6,808 nucleotides of DNA from UBA6772 sp963933205 (GTDB taxonomy: Bacteria; Bacteroidota; Bacteroidia; Flavobacteriales; UBA7430). Position numbers and translations under genes: made by a program. A model generated the notes under the pieces. It saw only the letters and a list, made by a program, of their open reading frames with translations, searched no databases and was not told the DNA's origin. The stretch covers positions 1-6,808 of the forward strand of contig CAWVTK010000103.1 in the NCBI GenBank assembly GCA_963933205.1, read 5' to 3'. Shown in pieces: positions 1-5,293 of the stretch (positions are counted from its first letter, which is position 1; each line of letters begins with the position of its first letter).

Positions 1-168
1 ACCTACATGTGCCCCTATTGTTTTGAATACCAAGATAAGCTGGTAGATTTTAGTATAGAAAACCAAACCTTTATTGAAGATTGTGAAGTCTGTTGCAATC
101 CAATAGAATTTTACATAAGCCTAAGTAATGGAATGGTTACTCAATTTGATGCCATAAGTATAGATTAA
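1..168 (+). CDS. CPXCG-type cysteine-rich protein, 3' part
   Basis: The reading frame is open from the first base and ends at TAA 166-168, so the start lies at or just left of the window edge. The visible 55 residues hold two cysteine pairs, CPYC at residues 4-7 and CEVCC at 28-32, followed by NPIEF. This spacing, together with the phrase IEDCEVCCNPIE, is the hallmark of the small CPXCG-motif cysteine-rich family, presumed zinc-ribbon-like proteins of about 60-70 residues with no established role. Here Phe replaces the Gly that normally follows the first pair (CPYCF). Family length suggests only a few N-terminal residues are missing. ATG at 7-9 sits immediately before the first Cys and would make an unusually short N-terminus. 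A terminator follows at 212-240, so this gene is probably transcribed separately from proteorhodopsin. Confidence 0.8.
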   Translation, partial: TYMCPYCFEYQDKLVDFSIENQTFIEDCEVCCNPIEFYISLSNGMVTQFDAISID

Positions 169-211
169 ATAAAAAAAATCGGCTTTTCTTTTAAATGCCC
201 AATTGGAATCC

Positions 212-240
212 AAACGCCTTATTTAGCGGTGTTTTTTATT
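212..240 (+). terminator. Likely intrinsic terminator after the CPXCG gene
   Basis: AAACGCC (212-218) pairs with GGTGTTT (228-234) to give a 7-bp stem with one G-U wobble and a 9-nt loop. The T-rich run TTTTTTATTT (231-240) overlaps the 3' arm. It lies 43 bp after the stop codon at 168. The stem is modest, so this is a probable rather than certain call. Confidence 0.55.
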
Positions 241-359
241 TAAAAAAAAGACCCTAAAATAGAATTCCTACTGAATTATCAGTCAATTTTGCATTCCAGT
301 AAACTAAAAATCGCTTGTAAAGCGATAAAAGACCAAACAGCCTAAATAAGTATTGGCGT
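214..359. repeat. Imperfect long-range inverted repeat in the intergenic region
   Basis: CTTATTTAG (218-226) is the exact reverse complement of CTAAATAAG (342-350). Beyond it, ACGCC (214-218) is complementary to GGCGT (355-359), but the right copy has a few extra bases in between. The interior is about 115 bp and contains the perfect hairpin at 310-326. CCAAAC followed by GCCT also appears in the same orientation next to both arms (210-219 and 333-343, the latter with one extra A). This could be the relic of a small non-autonomous element or simply AT-rich coincidence. No flanking target-site duplication was recognised. Confidence 0.35.
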
Positions 360-412
360 GATTTGCAGCTAGTTTTATAAAAAATTAAGTGCCGTAATTC
401 AAAATAACATTG

Positions 413-442
413 TGTATAATTTTTTATATCAAAAGTTATACA
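413..442. repeat. 12-bp inverted repeat abutting the proteorhodopsin -7 box
   Basis: TGTATAATTTTT (413-424) and AAAAGTTATACA (431-442) are reverse complements except at one position (T420 opposite G435), separated by 6 bp. The right arm ends exactly where the -7 element TAGGTTTG begins at 443. The repeat therefore covers the region where the -33 element and upstream regulators would bind. It lies upstream of the expected transcript start, so it is more likely a DNA operator or curvature element than an RNA structure. No specific regulator can be named. Confidence 0.5.
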
Positions 443-450
443 TAGGTTTG
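443..450 (+). promoter_or_regulatory. Proteorhodopsin promoter, Bacteroidetes -7 element
   Basis: TAGGTTTG matches the Bacteroidetes primary sigma factor -7 consensus TAnnTTTG at every fixed position. It predicts a transcript start near 454-457 and an A-rich leader of about 50 nt before ATG 507. No clear -33 TTG lies 17-23 bp upstream; the nearest TTG (410-412) is 30 bp away. The missing -33 and the abutting inverted repeat suggest that expression may depend on an activator. No Shine-Dalgarno sequence precedes the ATG, as is usual in this phylum. Confidence 0.6.
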
Positions 451-506
451 ATGAACGAAAAATGTTGACTATTCACATTTTAAAAATTAACTAAAAAAAC
501 TAGTTT

Positions 507-1235
507 ATGTTACTTGATGTTTTAACAATTCCAAAAACGGATGCAGTTGCTTTTACCTTTTTTATAGGTTACATGGCAATGTTCGCAGCTTCTATCTTTT
601 TCTTCTTTGAAAGAAGTTCTGTAGATAAGAAATGGAAATTATCTTTATTAATCTCTGCTTTGATCACAGGTATTGCTGCTGTGCATTATTTCTACATGAG
701 AGATTATTATTTGGCAACAGGCGAAAACCCTACTGCCCTAAGGTACATTGACTGGACCTTAACTGTACCCCTAATGTGTGTTGAATTTTATTTATTAACC
801 AAAGCTGCTGGAGCAAAGAAATCTTTGTTGTGGAAACTAATTTTCGCTTCTGTATGGATGCTTGTTGCAGGTTACATTGGTGAAGCGTTCAATCCAGCTG
901 GAGGAAGTACATCTCACTCAGTTACTTGGGGAGTTATCTCTACAATAGGATACATTTATATTTTATACACAGCATGGTATGGTGAAGTAGCACAACTTGC
1001 TGAAAAAAGCACTTCGGAAACCGTTAAGAAAGGTGTAAGAACACTTGCCTGGTTTGTACTTGTAGGTTGGGCTATTTACCCAATTGGATACATGTGTATG
1101 GATGGTGGATGGTTAAACACTGCTCTAGGATGGACTTCTAACAGTGTTGATTTATTCTACAATATTGCAGATGCGATTAATAAAATTGGATTTGGATTAG
1201 TGGTTTACAATATCGCTATTACAGAGTCTAAATAA
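507..1235 (+). CDS. Proteorhodopsin, green-tuned light-driven proton pump
   Basis: This is a 242-residue microbial rhodopsin of the usual length with seven predicted membrane helices (roughly 13-33, 45-65, 79-99, 108-126, 139-159, 178-198, 213-236). The helix C motif RYIDWTLTVPLMCVEFY (79-95) holds the proton acceptor Asp82, Thr86 and proton donor Glu93, which is the DTE pattern of outward H+ pumps; it is not the NDQ sodium-pump or NTQ chloride-pump pattern. His60 matches the His that pairs with the acceptor. Asp222 and Lys226 in DAINKIGFG form the counter-ion and the retinal Schiff-base lysine. Met90 occupies the spectral-tuning site; Met or Leu there means green absorption and Gln means blue. 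The protein sits in the inner membrane and adds to the proton-motive force in light. The neighbour blh supplies retinal, but a strong terminator lies between the two genes. Confidence 0.97.
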   Translation: MLLDVLTIPKTDAVAFTFFIGYMAMFAASIFFFFERSSVDKKWKLSLLISALITGIAAVHYFYMRDYYLATGENPTALRYIDWTLTVPLMCVEFYLLTKAAGAKKSLLWKLIFASVWMLVAGYIGEAFNPAGGSTSHSVTWGVISTIGYIYILYTAWYGEVAQLAEKSTSETVKKGVRTLAWFVLVGWAIYPIGYMCMDGGWLNTALGWTSNSVDLFYNIADAINKIGFGLVVYNIAITESK

Positions 1236-1252
1236 GTACCCTCTCACTAAAT

Positions 1253-1283
1253 AAAAAAGAGCAGGCTATGCCTGCTCTTTTTT
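1253..1283 (+). terminator. Strong intrinsic terminator between proteorhodopsin and blh
   Basis: The core stem GAGCAGGC (1259-1266) and GCCTGCTC (1270-1277) is a perfect 8 bp with a TAT loop, preceded by six A (1253-1258) and followed by six T (1278-1283). With the A/T pairs the stem reaches 14 bp. It starts 17 bp after the opsin stop codon and ends 10 bp before the blh start codon, so it must affect how much opsin message reads through into blh. Confidence 0.93.
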
Positions 1284-1293
1284 CTATTTTACA

Positions 1294-2190
1294 ATGAATA
1301 TTTACGTCTTTATATACATCGTATGTTCTTATGCTGTTTCAATAGTACTACAAGCATACAGCAACATACCCATAGACTTCCAAATTATGGGAAGCGCATT
1401 GCTACTCCTGTGCATTGGAATACCACATGGCACATTAGACCACCTTCTTACATTTAATAAACAAGAAACTAATCCGCTTAAATTTTACGTGTACTATTTA
1501 GGTGCTATCGTTTTATATCTTTTACTATGGATTGTTTCTCCAAGTATAGGCCTCGTTTCATTCCTGTTGGTTTCCGCATTTCATTTTGGAGAAACACAAC
1601 TTCACTTTTTCTTTAAAACCAAAAGCAAGCTTCGATTATTGATTTACCTCAACTGGGGCATCAGTATTTTGTTTACACTCATTTACTATAATATTACAGA
1701 GCTCGGAGAAATGACGACCTCTTTTGACGATACACATGTTTTTCTAGCTCTTTACGAGCACGAAATAGTAAAGCCTATCTTTATGGCTTCAAACGTACTC
1801 AGCCTTGCATCGTTTGCACTTATGTACTACGGTAAACATATAACATCCCAGAACTTGCTTTCCGAAGTATTCTTTTTGGCAGTAATTCACCTCACCGCAT
1901 TTCTATTTCCGTTTATCATCTGTTTCACTCTCTATTTTATTGTGCTGCACTCTTTACCATCTATAGTACATCAGTTTTCTTTCTTCAAAAAACTAAATAA
2001 AAAGTTTAGCGTAATAAAACTCATTAAACTCATGGCTCCTTATTCCATTCTTAGCATTTTAATGTCAAGCATACTCATTGGCCTTTCTTATTTAAATTAC
2101 CTTCCTATTTCAATACCTTTAGTCTCTTTGATCGTTATATCCGTAATAACATTACCCCATGCCGTAGTCATGTACAAGTTCAATCAATAG
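1294..2190 (+). CDS. blh: Brp/Blh-family beta-carotene 15,15'-dioxygenase
   Basis: This membrane enzyme splits beta-carotene with O2 into two retinal molecules, the chromophore of the opsin next door. It has 298 residues, near the family norm, and is almost entirely hydrophobic helices. The family's histidine-bearing blocks are visible: GIPHGTLDH (42-50, with His45, Asp49, His50), SAFHFGE (94-100), the stretch ending VLHSLPSIVHQ (His219, His226), and ITLPHAVVMYKF (285-296, His289). Conserved histidines in this family bind the catalytic iron. ATG 1294 is taken as the start because the hydrophobic N-terminus begins there and the terminator occupies the DNA just upstream. No separate promoter box was found in the 58-bp gap, so expression may rely on read-through from the opsin or on a promoter inside the opsin gene. 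Adjacency to proteorhodopsin strongly supports the assignment. Confidence 0.93.
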   Translation: MNIYVFIYIVCSYAVSIVLQAYSNIPIDFQIMGSALLLLCIGIPHGTLDHLLTFNKQETNPLKFYVYYLGAIVLYLLLWIVSPSIGLVSFLLVSAFHFGETQLHFFFKTKSKLRLLIYLNWGISILFTLIYYNITELGEMTTSFDDTHVFLALYEHEIVKPIFMASNVLSLASFALMYYGKHITSQNLLSEVFFLAVIHLTAFLFPFIICFTLYFIVLHSLPSIVHQFSFFKKLNKKFSVIKLIKLMAPYSILSILMSSILIGLSYLNYLPISIPLVSLIVISVITLPHAVVMYKFNQ

Positions 2191-2224
2191 AATTCAAATA
2201 AATTCATCCGCTTAAAAACATCTC

Positions 2225-2647
2225 ATGATATTTAAAACCAGTATCGATCGTAAAGAAAAAGAGTTAGAAATTGAGAAAATTACAGGAAAATCATATCCGC
2301 TGTTCGAAAAAATTAGACTGGGTATATACGGATCTCCAAAATACAGAATTGTAGATGTTTTTCCTGAAGATATTGGTATAAGACGAAGAAAAACAAACGA
2401 CTTACTGCACTGCAATTTCGAACTAAAAAAAGAAGGTCTTGCTATGTACTTTAGAATTGTAAATGAAGAATACGCTTTGGTAGGAAGGTTTAATCAAATT
2501 ACTTTTCAAACCAGCGATGCTAGTTTTGAATTGCAGATAAATGGCATAGCCGTTAAAGTGGAAATATTAGAGCCAAAAGGCCACCTCTCTTTTCTAAAAA
2601 ATTATTACAAACACCGTAGCTTAGATTTTGATCCTACCCGAGACTAG
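2225..2647 (+). CDS. Conserved-looking protein of unknown function, 140 aa
   Basis: I do not recognise the family. The product is a soluble, charged protein without a signal peptide or membrane segment. The N-terminus (residues 1-20) is rich in Lys and Glu. A middle block GIYGSPKYRIVDVFPEDIG (33-51) leads to the basic run RRRK (53-56). The rest (60-125) alternates hydrophobic and polar residues as in a beta-rich fold (FELKKEGLAMYFRI, FELQINGIAVKVEIL). The C-terminal tail is basic, NYYKHR. The RRR followed by beta strands faintly recalls PilZ domains, but the rest of the PilZ signature is not seen and I do not claim it. The gene starts 34 bp after the blh stop with no terminator between, so it may be co-transcribed with blh. 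Its own stop codon overlaps that of the opposing MFS gene. Coding use is clean over the whole length. Confidence 0.72.
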   Translation: MIFKTSIDRKEKELEIEKITGKSYPLFEKIRLGIYGSPKYRIVDVFPEDIGIRRRKTNDLLHCNFELKKEGLAMYFRIVNEEYALVGRFNQITFQTSDASFELQINGIAVKVEILEPKGHLSFLKNYYKHRSLDFDPTRD

Positions 2648-3897
2648 TTGCCGTATAATTTGTGGTATTTCCAAGAAGCTAGAAAACCTATAAAGGAGAA
2701 AGAAAGTAATAGTGCAAAAACATAAGTATAACCTTCTACTCCTTTGTATTGCTCCAATAAATACCCTATTACTGGACCACTAAACACATCTGGAGCATAA
2801 CCCACTATAGAAATAAGGCCCACAGCAGTACCCGTAGCTTTTAAGGGTATTTCGCCCTTTTCCATTACAGCAAAGTACAGGGTTCTTAGGCCATATACAC
2901 CTATTGCTAAAGCGAGTATAGAAATCATAAACAAACCTGTTGAAGTATTTGTAATAATGCCTGTACAGAACAACAAGGAGGCACAAAAAGAAACGACGAA
3001 TCCTATTACCAAAAGAAATGTAGAATTAAATCGAATAAAAAATAAACCTATAAGCAGAGCTATAGCAGGCCTTGCATACAATAAAAAAGTAGCAATTTGT
3101 GCAGATTCAACCTGATTGTATAGCATTACTTCATTGGCGTACAAAGAAATCACATCTGTGGTTTTGTACCCCATATAGGCACACAAAACAATCAACATTA
3201 AAAGCAATACAGAGGGCAAGCTTAAAACTTCGGTTATTCGTTGTACAGAAATTTTTTCTAGTACTATTTTAGAGTTCAAATCCTCACTAATATTCATAAA
3301 CCTCCACACTAAAATGCCAACAAAGGCTACAATAAAAGAAGAAAAATAAATAACATATTTAAATGCATTTCTTCTTTCGTTTAAACTAATACTGGTGCTT
3401 TCTTCGTTTATGAAAAATGAAAACATAAGCACGCCAATTGTTCCGATAAAAGCCCCCACAACACCTCTACCTCCCTCTAACAAACCAAAAGCTTTAAGTT
3501 GTGATGAAGAAGCTCCCCACAAACGAGCGGCCTTTACCATAGGTGCCCAAAACAAAAAAACTGTGGTAAACCCCCAATATCCGTAGAGTAATTTTAACAC
3601 AAAGTAGCTTGGGTAACTCGCGTACACTAGGCCGCCTATGGAGGTAAGCCATAAAGAGAATGCTATTAGTTTTCTTGGCGGATACTTATCTGCAATCGGA
3701 CCTCCAAAAAGGTAGGACAATACCGCTACAAATCCATACACAGAAAAACACAAACCCAATTGAATATTGTCTAGCTCAAATACTTCCAAAACCGTAGGTC
3801 TAAAAATCCTGCATAGGACGTAGGGCAGGAAAAAAATTGATTCCGCAGCAAATATTAGTAGTGTTAGGTAGCGCCAAGAAGCTTTAAATTTTCCCAT
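2644..3897 (-). CDS. Major facilitator superfamily transporter
   Basis: This is a 417-residue inner-membrane protein with about 12 hydrophobic helices and a longer charged loop near 164-178 and 202-222 separating the two halves, typical of MFS secondary transporters. The loop between helices 2 and 3 reads GGPIADKYPPRKLI (65-78), a good version of the MFS signature GxxxDrxgrR. A second conserved-looking block, ATGTAVGLISIVGYAPD (354-370), lies in the C-terminal half. RLWGASSSQLKAFGLLEGGRG (125-145, key residues Arg125, Glu141, Arg144) resembles the sugar-phosphate/NarK-like branch, but the substrate cannot be read from the sequence. ATG 3897 is supported by a basic N-terminus leading into helix 1. 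The gene is monocistronic by its surroundings: a terminator (4019-4049) separates it from the FAS1 gene, and it ends in a 4-bp overlap with the opposing 140-aa gene. Confidence 0.9.
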   Translation of the reverse strand: MGKFKASWRYLTLLIFAAESIFFLPYVLCRIFRPTVLEVFELDNIQLGLCFSVYGFVAVLSYLFGGPIADKYPPRKLIAFSLWLTSIGGLVYASYPSYFVLKLLYGYWGFTTVFLFWAPMVKAARLWGASSSQLKAFGLLEGGRGVVGAFIGTIGVLMFSFFINEESTSISLNERRNAFKYVIYFSSFIVAFVGILVWRFMNISEDLNSKIVLEKISVQRITEVLSLPSVLLLMLIVLCAYMGYKTTDVISLYANEVMLYNQVESAQIATFLLYARPAIALLIGLFFIRFNSTFLLVIGFVVSFCASLLFCTGIITNTSTGLFMISILALAIGVYGLRTLYFAVMEKGEIPLKATGTAVGLISIVGYAPDVFSGPVIGYLLEQYKGVEGYTYVFALLLSFSFIGFLASWKYHKLYGN

Positions 3898-3923
3898 TTA
3901 TTTAATTTTGATTTAGTAAAAAA

Positions 3924-3950
3924 CAATGATACAATCTTTAGTAACACAAA
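3924..3950 (-). promoter_or_regulatory. Possible promoter of the MFS gene
   Basis: On the minus strand, TATCATTG (3931-3924) matches 7 of 8 positions including the wild-card bases of TAnnTTTG and lies 26 bp before the ATG. TTTG (3950-3947) lies 15 bp upstream, a little closer than the 17-23 bp usual for the -33 element. The call is tentative. Confidence 0.3.
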
Positions 3951-4018
3951 TAGACATTTAAATAAAATTAAGGACCAACAGCACCTACAAAACAAAAAAG
4001 TTAATACAGACTGTATAC

Positions 4019-4049
4019 CAAAAAAATAGCCACTCTTTCGAGTGGCTAT
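4019..4049 (-). terminator. Strong intrinsic terminator after the FAS1 gene
   Basis: On the minus strand, ATAGCCACTC (4049-4040) and GAGTGGCTAT (4035-4026) form a perfect 10-bp stem closed by a GAAA tetraloop, followed by a run of T (4026-4020). It lies 38 bp beyond the FAS1 stop codon and about 120 bp before the MFS ATG, so it should insulate the MFS gene. The plus strand has no T run after the stem, so it acts in one direction. Confidence 0.92.
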
Positions 4050-4087
4050 AACAAGTATTAATAGTTAAAAACAAGGGGAATTATTGT

Positions 4088-5113
4088 TTATTGAACACTT
4101 GACATTCTTTTGATAACACGTCCTGATGAGTATACATCAAATAAGATCGTGTTTAGTACTGTTTTGTTTATTCTCTTTCCTAATACGTCAATAGAATATA
4201 AATAAACATCGTTTGAATAATCTAATGACTCTTCAACACTTAAATCTGCAGGAACTAATACTGCATCTATTACGTGTACAACTCCATTGTCTGTTTCAAT
4301 GTTTGCTGCGGAAACCAATGCATCGCCAATGTATACCATACCATTGGTAATGGTTACTGTTAATTCTGTTCCAGCTAAAGTTGTTATCGTCATTCCGTCA
4401 AATAAATCTGTAGAAAGTGCAGAGCCAGCGTAAACGTGGTTTGTTAACACGGTTGTTAAAAGACCTGAAGGATCTGCTAATAAAGTGGCAAGTGCTCCCT
4501 CAGGTAATAATGCAAAGGCAGCATCTGTTGGTGCAAAAACGGTAAAAGGACCTTCACTACTTAGGGTTTCTACTAAACCTGCGGCAATTACTGCGGCTTC
4601 TAATAAGGTATGATTTTCTGAACCTACTATTACATCAACTACAGTAGTTGTTTCTATTGTGGGAACTAATACTGCATCTATTACGTGTACAACTCCATTG
4701 TCTGTTTCAATGTTTGCTGCGGAAACCAATGCATCGCCAATGTATACCATACCATTGGTAATGGTTACTGTTAATTCTGTTCCAGCTAAAGTTGTTATCG
4801 TCATTCCGTCAAATAAATCTGTAGAAAGTGCAGAGCCAGCGTAAACGTGGTTTGTTAACACGGTTGTTAAAAGACCTGAAGGATCTGCTAATAAAGTGGC
4901 AAGTGCTCCCTCAGGTAATAATGCAAAGGCAGCATCTGTTGGTGCAAAAACGGTAAAAGGACCTTCACTACTTAGGGTTTCTACTAAACCTGCGGCAATT
5001 ACTGCGGCTTCTAATGTGGTATGATCTTCTGAACCTACAATTACATCAACTACAGTTTGAGCGTATGTTAATGTTGTTAGGATTAGGCTTAACGAAAGTA
5101 AAACTTTTTTCAT
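4088..5113 (-). CDS. Secreted protein with two FAS1 (fasciclin) domains and a T9SS-like tail
   Basis: The product is 341 residues from ATG 5113. Residues 1-18 (MKK, a hydrophobic core, then LTYA|Q) form a Sec signal peptide. Two FAS1 domains follow at about 20-151 and 157-288. Each holds the H1 motif FTVFAPTDAAF, the H2-like NHVYAG and the closing GVVHVIDAVLVP. The domains differ only in a few residues at their starts (GSEDHTT versus GSENHTL). FAS1 domains act in cell adhesion and matrix binding. The last ~50 residues contain YSIDVLGKRI and FDVYSSGRVIKRM, which resemble a type A sorting domain for the Bacteroidetes type IX system, suggesting surface attachment or release. A TTG at 5146 would extend the frame upstream, but it lies inside the -7 box and before the signal peptide, so it is rejected. 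The gene has its own promoter and terminator. Confidence 0.92.
   Translation of the reverse strand: MKKVLLSLSLILTTLTYAQTVVDVIVGSEDHTTLEAAVIAAGLVETLSSEGPFTVFAPTDAAFALLPEGALATLLADPSGLLTTVLTNHVYAGSALSTDLFDGMTITTLAGTELTVTITNGMVYIGDALVSAANIETDNGVVHVIDAVLVPTIETTTVVDVIVGSENHTLLEAAVIAAGLVETLSSEGPFTVFAPTDAAFALLPEGALATLLADPSGLLTTVLTNHVYAGSALSTDLFDGMTITTLAGTELTVTITNGMVYIGDALVSAANIETDNGVVHVIDAVLVPADLSVEESLDYSNDVYLYSIDVLGKRINKTVLNTILFDVYSSGRVIKRMSSVQ
4251..5056. repeat. Tandem 395-bp direct repeat encoding the two FAS1 domains
   Basis: Copy 1 is 4251-4645 and copy 2 is 4662-5056, offset by 411 bp (137 codons) with a 16-bp spacer. The first 354 bp (4251-4604 and 4662-5015) are identical base for base, including every synonymous position. 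Only four mismatches occur in the remaining 41 bp (two adjacent at 4605-4606, then one each in the next two blocks). The in-frame period keeps the protein readable whatever the copy number. This points to recent duplication or ongoing gene conversion, and also to a risk of assembly collapse or expansion. Confidence 0.97.
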
Positions 5114-5143
5114 TTTGTATAATTTTTTCTGTTTATAACTATG

Positions 5144-5151
5144 CAAACATA
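5144..5151 (-). promoter_or_regulatory. FAS1 gene promoter, Bacteroidetes -7 element
   Basis: On the minus strand this reads TATGTTTG, a perfect match to TAnnTTTG, 30 bp upstream of ATG 5113. No well-spaced -33 TTG is visible; the nearest is 13 bp upstream. An 11-bp inverted repeat begins at the next base (5152-5183). Confidence 0.6.
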
Positions 5152-5183
5152 CAGAAAAATATTACAATGAATATATTTTTCTG
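5152..5183. repeat. 11-bp inverted repeat abutting the FAS1 -7 box
   Basis: CAGAAAAATAT (5152-5162) and ATATTTTTCTG (5173-5183) are perfect reverse complements with a 10-bp spacer. The repeat starts at the base next to the -7 element and covers the -33 region of the FAS1 promoter, the expected place for an operator. An RNA role is unlikely because it lies upstream of the predicted transcript start. Confidence 0.5.
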
Positions 5184-5269
5184 CAAAAAGTTATACAAAA
5201 GTAAATTATACACACTAAATGGACCGCAAGCAAAATTGATTTATAAACGGATACAAACAGTACCAGATC

Positions 5270-5289
5270 AAAAATTGTTTACACAAACA
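5270..5289 (-). terminator. Weak possible terminator after the SOUL-MsrA gene
   Basis: On the minus strand, TGTTT-GTGT-AAACA (5289-5276) forms a 5-bp AT-rich stem followed by ATTTTTG. It begins 4 bp after the stop codon at 5294. The stem is short, so the call is weak; no better candidate was seen before the FAS1 promoter region. Confidence 0.25.
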
Positions 5290-5293
5290 TTGA

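Larger units (their letters stand above)
169..506. other. 338-bp gene-free region upstream of proteorhodopsin
   Basis: No credible reading frame or tRNA is visible on either strand. The left part holds the terminator at 212-240. The middle holds a perfect 7-bp hairpin, ATCGCTT-GTA-AAGCGAT (310-326). On the minus strand this hairpin is followed by TTTTAGTTT and could be a weak minus-strand terminator, but no gene lies there to use it. An imperfect long-range inverted repeat joins 214-226 to 342-359. The right part is the proteorhodopsin promoter region, with an inverted repeat at 413-442, a -7 box at 443-450, and an A-rich leader of about 50 nt before the ATG at 507. Confidence 0.6.

Noticed and set aside
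410..450. TTG at 410-412 as the -33 element of the proteorhodopsin promoter
   Set aside because: The spacing to the -7 box is 30 bp, well beyond the usual 17-23 bp.
2212..2415. A 67-codon minus-strand frame opposite the 140-aa gene
   Set aside because: It is a shadow of the longer plus-strand gene with no motif and no leader signals.
2225..2647. PilZ (c-di-GMP binding) assignment for the 140-aa protein
   Set aside because: Only a basic RRR patch followed by strand-like residues is seen; the second conserved PilZ motif could not be found.
2780..2986. A 68-codon frame within the MFS gene on the same strand
   Set aside because: It lies in another frame inside a clear 12-helix transporter.
3395..3586. 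A 63-codon plus-strand frame opposite the MFS gene
   Set aside because: It is antisense to transporter helices; its Pro- and Lys-rich translation is typical of a shadow frame.
4659..4844. A 61-codon plus-strand frame opposite FAS1 domain 1
   Set aside because: It is antisense to the FAS1 repeat.
5114..5146. An N-terminal extension of the FAS1 protein by 11 residues from a TTG codon
   Set aside because: The TTG lies inside the predicted -7 box, and the extension would precede a clear signal peptide that begins at ATG 5113.
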